From Cherax quadricarinatus (Eukaryota > Arthropoda > Malacostraca > Decapoda > Parastacidae), in assembly GCF_038502225.1 (NCBI RefSeq), contig NC_091303.1, forward strand, positions 27,256,830 to 27,320,829: 64,000 nucleotides of DNA, read 5' to 3'. Positions 31,851 to 42,750 of this stretch are shown here, piece after piece; positions within the stretch are counted from its first letter, which is position 1, and every line of letters starts with the position of its first letter. The translations under genes were made by a program, and so were the position numbers. The notes under the pieces are model-generated. The model was given only the letters and a program-made list of their open reading frames with translations. It was not told where the DNA came from and did no database searches.

Positions 31851-32045
31851 GAATGGTTTTCATGCTATATGCCATCACAAACTTTAGTGTTATTCATCAC
31901 ATAGGGTAGTTTTCTTGCCATATTCCATCACACAGGATGATCTTGTTATGGTACATAAATAAGATGACTTTCTTGTCACTGCTTCATTGCACAGTTATTT
32001 TTCCCCTGGTATATTCTGTTATGCAGGATCGTGCTCCTGCTATAC
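31851..32045. repeat. Decayed tandem repeat, ~31-bp unit, first block
   Basis: Six or so diverged units of the type AGGATGRTTTTCTTGTCATA followed by TTCCATCACAC. A second block of the same repeat is at 33490-33820. Confidence 0.65.
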
Positions 32046-32670
32046 ACCTGTGGAAAATATTTAATTTTCTGAAGCTATAGTGCCTAATAGGTGTTTAATG
32101 TGTTGATGTGGGTCAAAAAATGTATTTGAAAATGGAATAAAACCAACAGGGAAGCTCTGCGCCTGCACTGATGGGCAGGGGGGAGGTTGAGACGGGGCAT
32201 CAGGGGCGGGAGTGTTTTGAATGGAGTTAAGAGGCTGGGAAAGCATGGGACCAGGAAATTGGCATTCATGGCGGCCTAAGGATTAATATAGGCCTCACTT
32301 CATAATAGGAAGTGTCGTAACTGTTCCTGGTGAAGAGTGAGGTAGTGTGATTTACGGGACCGCTGTAATAAGTGGTAAAATGAGTGAATAATGGTAGATG
32401 CCATGTAGTGCTCAGGGGAACATACCCGTGATTTAATCCTCACTCATCGGTCTCAAATCTTAATGTGTCGACCTCTAAAGTGTGTAAAATTTATGAGGCG
32501 TTAAATCATCTTTTGAATTGTAATGTAATCGATGATAATAACACTAAGTTAAGAGAATGTTGAAGGGAAATAAGTCGCTGTTCTCCAAGTGAACAGGTGT
32601 AGACCTCGTGGTTCCTGTCCCAACGATAGTGAAGTTTTATGGAGTCACGACTTCTAAACCGGGAAAACCA
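32046..32670. other. No gene recognised
   Basis: No open frame above ~60 codons and no repeat family that I recognise. Low coding potential on both strands. Confidence 0.4.
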
Positions 32671-32967
32671 GGCCCGGTGGCCTGGTGGCTAAAGCTCCCG
32701 CTTCACACACGGAGGGCCTGGGTTCGATTCCCGGCGGGTGGAAACATTTCGACACGTTTCCTTACACCTATTGTCCTGTTCACCTAGCAGCAAATAGGTA
32801 CCTGGGTGTTAGTCGACTGGTATGGGTCGCATCCTGGGGGACAAGATTAAGGACCCCAATGGAAATAACTTAGACAGTCCTCGATGACGCACTGACTTTC
32901 TTGGGTTATCCTGGGTGGCTAACCCTCCGGGGTTAAAAATCCGAACGAAATCTTATCTTATCTTACC
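32671..32967 (+). mobile_element. tRNA-derived SINE, complete, with TCTTA-type tail
   Basis: The head resembles a tRNA gene: A box TGGCCTGGTGGCTAAAGC and B box GGGTTCGATTCCC. An unrelated body follows (CACCTAGCAGCAAATAGG, GGATGGCT-like GGGTGGCTAACC), and it ends in ATCTTATCTTATCTTACC. The short tandem tail is typical of LINE-dependent SINEs. The body is longer than any tRNA, so it is not a functional tRNA gene. Confidence 0.85.
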
Positions 32968-33489
32968 TCGTCCTGCTGGAATAAGAACCATGTTGGTGTA
33001 GCAGAACACCGAAATGAGATGGTGAATGGAGGAAATAAGGAGCATGCATCAATCACCCACAGTTAAGTAACCCTTCTAGTTATAGCAAACTGATACTGGC
33101 CAGTTAGGTATGTTGAAATTGGATAGGTTGTGGGTGATCCAGCTACATCAAGTGACCACCAGAGAATATCTGGTAAGTGGTGGTATTATATACAAGTGTT
33201 TTTCCTTGATGGATATATCCATGTGTAACCTACCCCCCCTTAATTCAGTTAAATTAATATAATATATAGAGTCCACAATTAATTAGTAGCACCATACTTG
33301 GGGGTGCTATCCAATTCATACTGGTCTCTGATAGATATGGGTAAGATTGTGAGGTCGAAGGAGCCACCTGCAGTGACCAGGGGTGGCTAAGTTTTCTCAC
33401 ATATCTACACGGGGTGACTACGGTAAACAGTATGGTTGTTGTCTCCCAATGAGATTACTTGTATGCATGTAATGTTGAGGTACATACAG
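32968..33489. other. No gene recognised
   Basis: No supported feature; short frames only. Confidence 0.4.
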
Positions 33490-33822
33490 GTAACCCCTAT
33501 AAAATTTTCCATAACACCATTACACAGGATGGTTTTCCTGTCATGCTCCACTATATAAGGTGGATTTCACTGTTGCACATCACACAAGATGGTTTTTATT
33601 TCATATTCCATTACACATGATGATCTCTCTTGACATACTTCATATACAAAATATTTCTTGGGGGAGCAATTGGGTTAGAGGGGCTCTTGATCCAATTCCT
33701 TGGATCAAGAGCCCCTCACTAACATCAAGGAACCTCCTTGAAGGAGGGGGACCATCAATTGGATGGAATTTTTTTCCATACTGCATCAGTATAGGATGGG
33801 TTTCCTGTCATATTTCATCAAA
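33490..33822. repeat. Decayed ~31-bp tandem repeat, second block, split by a SINE 3' end
   Basis: Units such as ACACAGGATGGTTTTCCTGT recur at 33527, 33556, 33585 and again at 33793. The block is interrupted by 33660-33765, a SINE-like 3' end (GATCAAGAGCCCCTCACTAA, ATCAAGGAACCTCC) also present near 37990 and 41270. Confidence 0.6.
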
Positions 33823-34212
33823 CACGAGGGAGCCTTCACCAAATTCAACTTCAATAACAAGAACATAAAGTGGGACCAAGTAAACCAAGTCCTAAACGAT
33901 ATAAGCTGGGAAGATAGACTAAGCAACACAGACCCCAACTTATGCCTAGAACAGATTAACTCTGTGGCACTTGATGTATGCTCAAGGCTTATTCCTTTAA
34001 GAAAAAGGAGGAATAGATGTAAAATAGAAAGAGACAGGCACTCCCTTTACAGGCGACGGAAAAGAATAACAGAGCAGCTAAAAGAGGTCAATATATCTGA
34101 AATGTGTAGGGAGACACTGGTCAGAGAAATAGTAAACATCGAACTAAAGCTAAAGGAATCTTATAGGAGTCAAGAATCGCGGGAAGAACTAAAAGCCATA
34201 ATTGAAATTGAA
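33820..34212 (+). pseudogene. CR1-type LINE ORF2 fragment
   Basis: An open frame collinear with the start of the post-endonuclease region of the 35353 LINE: KFNFNNKNIKWDQVNQVL, LCLEQINSVALDVC, RKRRNRCKIERDR, SQESREELKAI. It stops being LINE exactly where the 20-bp minisatellite starts at 34213. Confidence 0.85.
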
Positions 34213-34505
34213 AGGCATGCAGGGAATGTAGCAGGCATGCTGGGAGTGTAGCAGACATGCAGTTGCAGTCATGCAGGAAGTGTAGCAGGCATGCAGGAAG
34301 TTTAGCAGGCATGCAGGAAGTGTAGCAGACATGCAGGAATGTAGCAGGCATGCAGGAAGTGTAACAGGCATGCAAGGAGTGTAACAGGCATGCATGGAGT
34401 GTAATAGGCATGCAGGGAGTGTAGCAGGCATGCTGGGAGTGTAGTAGGCATGCAGGAAATGTAGCTGGCATGCAGGAAGTGTAGCAGGCATGCAGGAAGT
34501 GTAGC
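34213..34505. repeat. Minisatellite, 20-bp unit, ~15 copies
   Basis: The consensus unit is AGGCATGCAGGAAGTGTAGC. Most units differ by one to three bases; one unit is shortened to 14 and one to 19. Long minus-strand frames across it (up to 128 codons) are artefacts of the periodicity. Confidence 0.95.
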
Positions 34506-34509
34506 AAGC

Positions 34510-34723
34510 ATTCCAGAAGCCAGCATTAGTTTTCAATAAAGGTATATAATACTGATTTAATTGTTAAAAAATTATATTTTGGTAAATATTTTTGTCTGGA
34601 ATGGATTAATTGTAATTACATTAATTCTTATGGGAAATATTATTTTGGTTTTCAGCCATTTCGGTTTTAGGCCGAGCTTCTGGAATGGATTACGGCCGAT
34701 AACCGAGGGTCCACTACATAATT
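34510..34723 (+). mobile_element. Tigger 3' terminal fragment
   Basis: It contains CAATAAAGGTATATAATAC, then TTTTGTCTGGAATGGATTAA, and ends AACCGAGGGTCCACTACATAA, matching the right end of Tigger elements elsewhere in the window. The left part is missing. Confidence 0.65.
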
Positions 34724-35352
34724 TATGAACACAACAGTGCAACCATCAACTTCAGTACCAGAACTGCTACCATCCACCTCAGCCCAGTAAGGCCACAGCA
34801 TAACTCTCCACTCTCTTCACAATCATTGACAAACACCAGCAACCACAAATTAAGGTAAGAAATAATATTATTTCTGTTGCATTTGTAGCCTTAAGTAGTA
34901 AAAACAACATAATACATCATGACAATGAACAACAATTACATATTGTTATTCCTGGTCATCTTTCACATTACAGTGGACCCTCAAATTTCATGATTAATCT
35001 ATCCAGAGAGTCTGCTGAAAGTCGAAATTCATGAATGGCGAAAGCATTTTCCCCATAAGATATAATGGAAATCCAATTAATCCGTTCCAGACACCCAAAA
35101 ATTAATTTTTTTTTTCAAATTAAATAAAGATTTACATACAGAAAACAATGAGAAATCAAGTACATACATATATAAAATAGTAATAACATTACACTTACCT
35201 TTATTGAAGACTTCTGGGTGGATGGAAGACAGGAGGGGAGAGGAAGAAGGTATCATCATCATAATCAAGGGGGAAGCACTAAACCCATAGGATTATAAAG
35301 TGCTTGGGGGAGGGATGGAAGGTATTCAGGCTTAATTCAGGGAACTGGAGCA

Positions 35353-37953
35353 CCCAACATCTTGCTCCTAGGGGATTTCAACTTAAGGCACCTAAAATGA
35401 AGGAATATAGCAAATAATATTGTTGCAGTAATAACACCAGGAGGCAGCTCTGATGAAAACTCACACTCACACGAGCTTTTAAATCTCTGCACAAAATTCA
35501 ATTTAAACCAGCAAATAATAGAGCCTACTAGACTGGAGAATACACTAGACCTCATCTTCACTAACAATGATGATCTGATAAGAAATGTCACCATATCAAA
35601 AACAATATACTCAGATCACAACATAATTGAGGTTCAGACATGTATGCGTGGAGCCCCAGACCAACAAAATGAGACTAGTCACGAGGGAGCATTCACCAAA
35701 TTCAACTTCAATAACAAAAACATAAAGTGGGACCAAGTAAACCAAGTCCTAACTGATATAAGCTGGGAAGATATACTAAGCAACACAGACCCAAACTTAT
35801 GCCTAGAACAGATTAACTCGGTGGCACTCGATGTATGCACAAGGCTTATTCCTCTAAGAAAAAGGAGGAGTAGATGTAAAATAGAAAGAGACAGGCGCTC
35901 CCTTTACAGGCGACGGAAAAGAATAACAGAGCGGCTAAAAGAGGTCAATATATCTGAAATGCGCAGGGAGACACTGGTCAGAGAAATAGCAAGCATCGAA
36001 CTTAAGCTAAAAGAATCCTTTAGGAGTCAGGAATCGCGGGAAGAACTAAAAGCCATAAATGAAATCGAAAGAAACCCAAAGTATTTCTTCTCCTATGCCA
36101 AATCAAAATCGAGAACAACGTCCAGTATTGGGCCCCTACTTAAACAAGATGAGTCCTACACAGATGACAGCAAGGAAATGAGTGAGCTACTCAAGTCCCA
36201 ATATGACTCAGTTTTTAGCAAGCCGCTAACCAGACTGAGAGTCGAAGATCAAAATGAATTTTTTATGAGAGAGCCACAAAATTTGATTAACACAAGCCTA
36301 TCCGATGTTATCCTGACGCCAAATGACTTCGAACAGGCGATAAATGACATGCCCATGCACTCTGCCCCAGGGCCAGACTCATGGAACTCTGTGTTCATCA
36401 AGAACTGCAAGAAGCCCCTATCACGAGCCTTTTCCATCCTATGGAGAGGGAGCATGGACACGGGGGTCGTCCCTCAGTTACTAAAAACAACAGACATAGC
36501 CCCACTCCACAAAGGGGGCAGTAAAGCAACAGCAAAGAACTACAGACCAATAGCACTAACATCCCATATCATAAAAATCTTTGAAAGGGTCCTAAGAAGC
36601 AAGATCACCACCCATCTAGAAACCCATCACTTACACAACCCAGGGCAACATGGGTTTAGAACAGGTCGCTCCTGTCTGTCTCAACTACTGGATCACTACG
36701 ACAAGGTCCTAAATGCACTAGAAGACAAAAAGAATGCAGATGTAATATATACAGACTTTGCAAAAGCCTTCGACAAGTGTGACCATGGCATAATAGCGCA
36801 CAAAATGCGCGCTAAAGGAATAACAGGAAAAGTCGGTCGATGGATCTATAATTTCCTCACTAACAGAACACAGAGAGTAGTCGTCAACAGAGTAAAGTCC
36901 GAGGCAGCTACGGTGAAAAGCTCTGTTCCACAAGGCACAGTACTAGCTCCCATCTTGTTCCTCATCCTCATATCCGACATAGACAAGTATGTCAGACACA
37001 GCACCGTGTCTTCCTTTGCAGATGACACCCGAATCTGCATGACAGTGTCTTCCATTGCAGACACTGCAAGGCTCCAGGCGGACATCAACCAAATCTTTCA
37101 GTGGGCTGCAGAAAACAATATGAAGTTCAACGATGAGAAATTTCAATTACTCAGATACGGTAAACATGAGGAAATTAAATCTTCATCAGAGTACAAAACA
37201 AATTCTGGCCACAAAATAGAGCGAAACACCAACGTCAAAGACCTGGGAGTGATTATGTCGGAGGATCTCACCTTCAAGGACCATAACATTGTATCAATCG
37301 CATCTGCTAGAAAAATGACAGGATGGATAATGAGAACCTTCAAAACTAGGGAGGCCAAGCCCATGATGACACTCTTCAGGTCACTTGTTCTATCTAGGCT
37401 GGAATATTGCTGCACTCTAACAGCACCTTTCAAGGCAGGTGAAATTGCCGACCTAGAAAATGTACAGAGAACTTTCACGGCGCGCATAACGGAGATAAAA
37501 CACCTCAATTACTGGGAGCGCTTGAGGTTTCTAAACCTGTATTCCCTGGAACGCAGGAGGGAGAGATACATGATTATATACACCTGGAAAATCCTAGAGG
37601 GACTAGTACCGAACTTGCACACGAAAATCACTCACTACGAAAGCAAAAGACTTGGCAGACGATGCACCATCCCCCCAATGAAAAGCAGGGGTGTCACTAG
37701 CACGTTAAGAGACCATACAATAAGTGTCAGGGGCCCGAGACTGTTCAACTGCCTCCCAGCACACATAAGGGGGATTACCAACAGACCCCTGGCAGTCTTC
37801 AAGCTGGCACTGGACAAGCACCTAAAGTCAGTTCCTGATCAGCCGGGCTGTGGCTCGTACGTTGGTTTGCGTGCAGCCAGCAGCAACAGCCTGGTTGATC
37901 AGGCGCTGATCCACCAGGAGGCCTGGTCACAGACCGGGCCGCGGGGGCGTTGA
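35353..37953 (+). pseudogene. CR1-type LINE ORF2 (endonuclease C-terminal half, RT, C-terminal region)
   Basis: Frame opens with PNILLLGDFN and has a TGA at 35398-35400 in place of the usual Trp. It is then uninterrupted for 850 codons. RT motifs are in order: PDSWNSVFIKN, HKGGSKATAKNYRPIALTS, GFRTGRSCLSQLLDHY, YTDFAKAFDKCDHG, VPQGTVLAPILFLI, SSFADDTRICM, FNDEKFQLLRYG, LGVIMSEDLTF. The C-terminal tail (RYMIIYTWKILEGLVPNL, GPRLFNCLPAHIRG) is typical of CR1-group LINEs. The YxDD-equivalent FADD is present. Because the 5' half is missing the copy cannot be autonomous. Confidence 0.92.
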
Positions 37954-37987
37954 CCCCCGAAACTCTCTCCAGGTAAACTCCAGGTAA
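35353..37987 (+). mobile_element. CR1-type LINE, 5'-truncated, RT region intact
   Basis: It starts inside the endonuclease domain and runs to the 3' terminus CTCCAGGTAAACTCCAGGTAA. Its last ~450 bases are near-identical to 46747-47208 and 8763-9331, so the family was recently active here. Confidence 0.9.
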
Positions 37988-38082
37988 ACAGATCCAGTTC
38001 TCTAGATCAAGAGCCCCTCACCAGCATCAAGGAACCTTCCTTGAGGGGAGGAAGAAGGTATACAGTACTATTGTTGGGAAGG

Positions 38083-39750
38083 GGAATCCCCTTCCATAAA
38101 GACTTCAGGTACCAAGTCCTTTTCCAGGGTTACTTCCCTTCTTTGTTTTTTAATGGCACTGGGACCAGCTTGAGAGTCACTGGACCCCTGTCACACAAAA
38201 TATCTGTCCAGAGAGCTCTGTTTCTGGCATCTCTTTAAGATTTCCCTAAAATGGGACACAACAGTGTCATTGTACATGTTCCCAACATGGCCTGCAACAG
38301 CTTTGCCAGGGTGAAGTTCATCAATAAATGTTTGCACTTCAATCTACTTTGCACAAATGTCCTAAATCTTTGAAGAAAGCACCTTCCTCCATCTCTCTTC
38401 CTCCTCATCTGAAGCAATTTCCTGAGCTGTGGTCTGTTGCTGTTGCAGATGGTCTTGCAGCTCTGTAGTGGTTAGCTCTTCATTGTGGTCCTCCACCAAC
38501 TCTTCCACATCCTCGAAACTCACATCCAACCCAATGGAATTCCCCAATGCCACAATACTTTCCACAATGGCATAGGCTCCTTAGGGTCAGCCCCAAACTC
38601 TTCAAAATCTCTCTCTTGTACACATTGTGGCCACAGTTTTCTCCAAGCAGAGTTCAAAGTCTTGCAAGTCACTCCCTCCCAAGCCTTACCTATAAGATTT
38701 ATGCAATGGAGGATACTGAAGTGATCTTTCCAGAACTCTCTTAGGGTCAATTCAGTGTCTGAGGTCACTTCAAAGTACTTTTGAAACACTGCTTTGGTGT
38801 ACAGCTTTTGAAGTCTGAAATGACCTGCTGGTCCATGGGCTGGAGGAGAGGAGTGGTATTAGGGGGCAAGAACTTCACTGTGATGAAACGAAACTCCTGC
38901 ACCATTTGCTCTTCCAAGTCTGGAGGATGAGCAGGAGCATTGCCCATTACCAGGAGGCACTTGAGTTCCAATTTATTTTCCAGGAGGTATTTCTTCACAC
39001 TGGGGCCAAACACTTCATTAAACCAATCAAGGAAAATGTCTCTCGTGACCCATGCCTTACTGTTTGCCTTCTACATCACACACAGTTTACTCTTGGCGAC
39101 ACTCTTTTTCTTGAACACTGGGATTTTCAGAGTGATACACCAGTAAAGGCTTTACTTTGTAATCCCCACTAGCATTACTACAGAACATGAGAGTTAGCCT
39201 GTTTTTCATAGGCTGAAGTCCTGGCAGTGCCATGATGTAGGTCCTCTTCGGCATTTTCTTCCAAAACAGGCCTGTTTTGTCACAACTGAACACTTGTTGG
39301 GGTTTGAACTGTTCAGTCTGTATGTACCCGTTGAATTCCTCAACATATTTTTCAGCTGCTTTTTTGTCAGAAGTGGCAGCCTCACTTTGCCTTACCACAC
39401 TGTGTATGCCACTATGCTTCTTAATCTCTCAAACCATCCTTTGCTGGCCTTAAAATCACAAACATCAGCACTTGTTGCAGGCATTTTGTTTAACAAATTA
39501 TCGACTACATAACACTATCTCCTGCTAACTGTTTTTTGGGTAAGCTACATCAACAATAACCTCTACACTTCTTCGAGTATTTGCAATCTCTTTTTTGTCA
39601 GCATATCTACCCCTTTTGCAACAACAGCTTCCTTGATTTCCTTTCCTTTTGCTACGATCAAAGTGATGGTTGAATGGTGTTTGCCATATATCCTGGCAAG
39701 CTCTAAAACACGCACTTCACTCTCATATTTCTAGCTTTCTTTGGTCCCAT
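38083..39750 (-). pseudogene. Tigger transposase, decayed
   Basis: It starts at ATG 39750 (context of TCACCATGGGACC). A ~60-bp loss follows soon after and removes much of the first helix-turn-helix. Then come ILEEV, the DDE catalytic region in pieces (FSCDKTGLFWKKMPKR, LLVMGNAPAHPPDLEEQM, LPPNTTPLLQPMDQQV, FWKDHFSILHCINLIGKAWE) and a Glu-rich C-terminus ending at the GGAAGGGGAATCCCC palindrome. In the second catalytic motif VMDNAPAHP is changed to VMGNAPAHP, removing an Asp. Many frame breaks. Confidence 0.85.
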
Positions 39751-40037
39751 GGTGACTTATATAGCAGTTACAAGCACAAAAAACAATGGATTATTATGAA
39801 ATGTATCATGAACCCGTGGGGTAATGGTCACTGATAAACAATGGCACACTGAGTGTGAATGGTGCAGGTGGCTAGCTTTGTGTGCACGCTGATGGTGGGA
39901 TGCCGGTTGGACGCGTACCAGATGGTCGCTGAATCACGAGGCCAATCATGAACCGTGAGGGTATTTTTGCCGAAAAAAGTTGCCGAAAGTCAGATTTCAT
40001 GAAAGTCGTGGCCACTGAACGTAAGGGGTTCACTGTA

Positions 40038-40760
40038 CTTTGAGCCAATATCCTTATTAATAGCTACTATATAATATCTGGGGCTATCTATAAAGTTACC
40101 AAATGGAATCATGTTAAATTAACGTACATTGTAAAATTATTTAATATGTGGTTAGGTGTAACAATGCGAGAATTGTGAAGCACTTGTGTAACAACCAGTC
40201 TTTGGTTAACCTGAGCTACCTCAGCGTATGTCACATGACCTACCTTATGTCAGGTCACCCCTCCCCCACAAATGCAGTAGTAGCTTGTCTACAACCCATG
40301 GTACATCTTGGAAACTCTCTGTTGTAACAGAGCTTTATTCCTTTGATAAATACATTAAAGGTGCCCAAAGTGGACATATATGAATTTCACATCCCAATTT
40401 GATTTACTTTGTTAAAAGGCCTTAGAATTTATACTTGCAATTTATGATTTCCTAAGAAAAGAGGTAGTAAGAAATTTTATTATTGCACCTAGATCTCTCT
40501 GTCAGTGAGAAGGATAGGTAGACAATAATATTCACTTTTATTTTTGTAAGATTTGGAGGTCTAAAAAAAAAAAAAAAGTTGTTTGGCTTTTTGGGGGCTC
40601 CCAGGAATGAAACCCTATTTTTCTCATAAGTTCTTCAGTTTATCTAACATTGATTTACCTAACATGGTGTTTTCAGGAATGTAACTACCGTGTAATATAA
40701 CGGTCTACTGCATATTGGTGCAGAGATTTAATCCTTAGCAGTGAGGACCTCAGCACCGCA
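40038..40760. other. No gene recognised
   Basis: AT-rich sequence with an AATAAA-like stretch near 40335 and no long frame. Parts look like a decayed solo LTR (GTGTAACAATGCGAGAATTG) but without a matching end. Confidence 0.3.
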
Positions 40761-41340
40761 AGTAGCGCAGATGCAGCATGGAACCCGTGCCATACCCTAC
40801 CCATCATGCTAGTAAACTAACAATCCGGGATAGCAACCTCACATCTGCCGAGCTACCTCGGTGGACAAAAGAGAGGGCGGCCGGATATCCGCCACAAAGC
40901 ATACCTCCTTCGGCCACCACCCCCGGAATCCGAAAGGTGGCTTCCAGAGATACACTCGTCGCCCGAAAGACACCCAAAGCTACTCCGGGATACCGGAGAG
41001 GGATCGGGACATCCCCAGGCGATCCAGATTCCACGGCAAACTACGCCACCGCTAAGAACCTCAACGGAATGGGATGGACCCCGGTATCCTTTCCCCTACC
41101 TAGGAACTAGCGCGCCTGTGGGAGAAATCCCAAAGGACAAAAAGAGGAAGGGCAAAAGGGAGGGGTGGGGAGGAGGAGGAGGAAAGGAAAAAGGGAAGGA
41201 TGGGGAGGATGGGATAGGGGAGGGGAGATTGGGGGGTAATTAGGTTCGGTCTGAGGAAGAAGACCGATAGGTCTAATTCCTCAGACCAAGAGCCTCTTCA
41301 CCACGCCAAGGAGCCCCCCTTGAAGAGGAGGGATGTTTAT
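40761..41340 (+). repeat. GC-rich block with SINE-like 3' end; open frame of unknown meaning
   Basis: 40761-41110 is unusually GC-rich compared with its neighbours and has a 110-codon frame from 40778 to 41110 (MEPVPYPTHHASKLTIRD start, Pro/Arg/Ser-rich, no recognised domain). It continues through an AGG-rich stretch into the 3' end shared with the SINEs at 33700 and 37990 (CTCAGACCAAGAGCCTCTTC). I therefore think it is a composite repeat and not a gene. Confidence 0.45.
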
Positions 41341-41359
41341 ATGTTTTAGTTTTTTAACT

Positions 41360-41471
41360 GTAGAGTAAGCACACCTCTGGCAAGACAGTGATGGAGTGAA
41401 TTATGATGAAAGCATTTCTTTTTTTTTGGGTCACTTGCCTTGGTGAGAAACGACTGTGTTAAAAAAAAAAA
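41360..41471 (+). mobile_element. RTE-type LINE 3' tail
   Basis: TTTAACTGTAGAGTAAGCAC through TTTTTGGGTCACTTGCC to an A-run matches the last ~110 bases of the RTE LINEs. Severe 5' truncation. Confidence 0.75.
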
Positions 41472-41869
41472 ATGATGACATCACTTTCACTACTGTTTGG
41501 GATAATATACAATAAAGCATTACCAATTTTTGTGTACCCATTAAGCATTGTGTCTCACCAGGATGATCACTTTTTTACATCCCCCAGGAAGGGTCAGATA
41601 TTATACTACTCATTTTATATACATTTATTTAGGTTTTATGTATGGTCTTCACTAAACCAAACATATTACAAATATGACTACAGTAGTGGTATCATTGTTA
41701 CTGGTGTCTGGTCTGTTAAACAGGTATATTATAAATATACCTGTATATTTATAATATACCTGTACTAGTAGACCATAAAGTACAATATTGTTCTCTCACT
41801 ATGACAAAACAGTTTGTTAATAAACAACATCCTTGGTGGGGTAGGAAGCACGTATGACATACATACATG
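41472..41869. other. No gene recognised
   Basis: AT-rich sequence with a small inverted repeat of CAGGTATATTATAAATATAC near 41720-41760. No coding signal. Confidence 0.4.
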
Positions 41870-42415
41870 TGTGTGCATGTGTGTGTATGCACACACACAC
41901 CTATTTGTGGTTGCAAGGGTTGAGTCACAGCCCTTGGCCCTGCCTCTTTGCTGATTACTACCAGGTCCACTCTCTCCCTGCTCCAAGAGCTTTATCATAT
42001 TACTTATTAAAACTATGTATGGATCCTGCCTCCATTACATCACTCTCCAGATTGTTCCACTTCCTGACAACTCTATGACTGAAGAAATAACTTATAGCAT
42101 CCCTGTGACTCATCTGAGTTTTCAGCTTCCAGTTGTGACCCCTTATTGCTGTCCCATCTCTGAAACAATCTGTCCTTGTCCACCTTTTCAATTCCTCTCA
42201 GTATTTCATGTCATTATCATGTGTCCCCCTATGCCTCCTGTCCTTCAGTGTTATCAAGTTAATTTCCCTTAAACTCTCCTCAAAGGACATAACCCTTAGC
42301 TCTGGGACTAGGTTTGTTGCAGACCTTTGCACTTTCTCTTTTTCTTGACAAGCTTGACCAGGTGTGGATTCCTTACTGGTGCTGCATACTCCAATATGGG
42401 CCTGACATACGTATA
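41870..42415 (-). pseudogene. C-terminal ORF2 fragment of a CR1/L2-group LINE
   Basis: Minus-strand frames, broken by stops, encode YVRPILEYAAPV-like sequence, then RDAISYFFSHRVVRKWNNL and VMEAGSIHSFNK. That is the F-F-S-x-R-V-V-x-x-W-N-x-L signature found near the C-terminus of many LINE ORF2 proteins. It differs from the 35353 family. Confidence 0.7.
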
Positions 42416-42419
42416 TTGT

Positions 42420-42524
42420 TTTGTTTGTGTGTGCGTGTGTGCGTGCGTGTACAATCTCACCTGTATGTGGTTGCAGGGGTTGAGTCACATACCCTTGGCA
42501 GGGTAGGAAGCAAGCATGCGTATT

Positions 42525-42588
<64 letters not shown>

Positions 42589-42592
42589 TTTT
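42420..42592. repeat. (TG)n microsatellite
   Basis: Two TG-rich stretches, the second about 62 bp uninterrupted at 42530-42586, around a short spacer. Confidence 0.95.
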
Positions 42593-42750
42593 TATTTCCA
42601 TGGGGAAGTGGAGAAGAACCCTTCCTCCATAAGCCATGCATGTCATAACCCCTTCTCCTGTATAAATTTCTAAATATAAAAAAAAGGAAAACCTTAGTTT
42701 CTTCTTTTTTTGGTCATTCTGCCTCAGTGGGAGATGGCTGGTGTGTTAAA
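42593..42750 (+). mobile_element. LINE-derived short element, truncated
   Basis: CCATGGGGAAGTGG at 42599, CCTCCATAAGCCATGC, and a TGCCTCAGTGGGAGATGG end followed by an A-run. It starts near the same point as the copies at 19912 and 20122. Confidence 0.75.

Larger units (their letters stand above)
35254..38047 (+). mobile_element. SINE-like repeat split by a CR1 LINE
   Basis: The left part is 35254-35352 (CATAATCAAGGGGGAAGCAC, CTAAACCCATAGGATTATAA, GGCTTAATTCAGGGAAC). The right part is 37988-38047 (CAGATCCAGTTCTCTAG, ATCAAGAGCCCCTCACC). Related 3' ends occur at 33700 and 41270, which supports reading the two halves as one repeat. Confidence 0.6.
34971..40035 (-). mobile_element. Tigger element interrupted by a SINE that contains a CR1 LINE
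   Basis: The left terminus CAGTGGACCCTC is preceded by TA (34969-34970) and the right terminus GGGGTTCACTG is followed by TA (40036-40037). The transposase remnant reads leftward (38083-39750). The element is split at ~35254/38047 by the SINE and LINE. The Tigger sequence on either side shares GAGGGGAGAGGAAGAAGG versus GAGGGGAGGAAGAAGG, consistent with a target duplication. Confidence 0.85.

Noticed and set aside
32671..32745. Functional tRNA gene
   Set aside because: A and B boxes are present but the stems are imperfect and the sequence continues into a SINE body and tail.
34213..34505. CRISPR-like array
   Set aside because: The units are adjacent with no unique spacers, and the genome is eukaryotic.
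34121..34536. Three overlapping minus-strand frames of 74-128 codons with Cys-Leu-Leu-His motifs
   Set aside because: The 20-bp unit is free of stops in several frames; the apparent zinc-binding pattern is repeat periodicity.
40778..41110. Protein-coding gene of 110 residues
   Set aside because: No domain, no splice or promoter support, and the block is continuous with a SINE-like 3' end.
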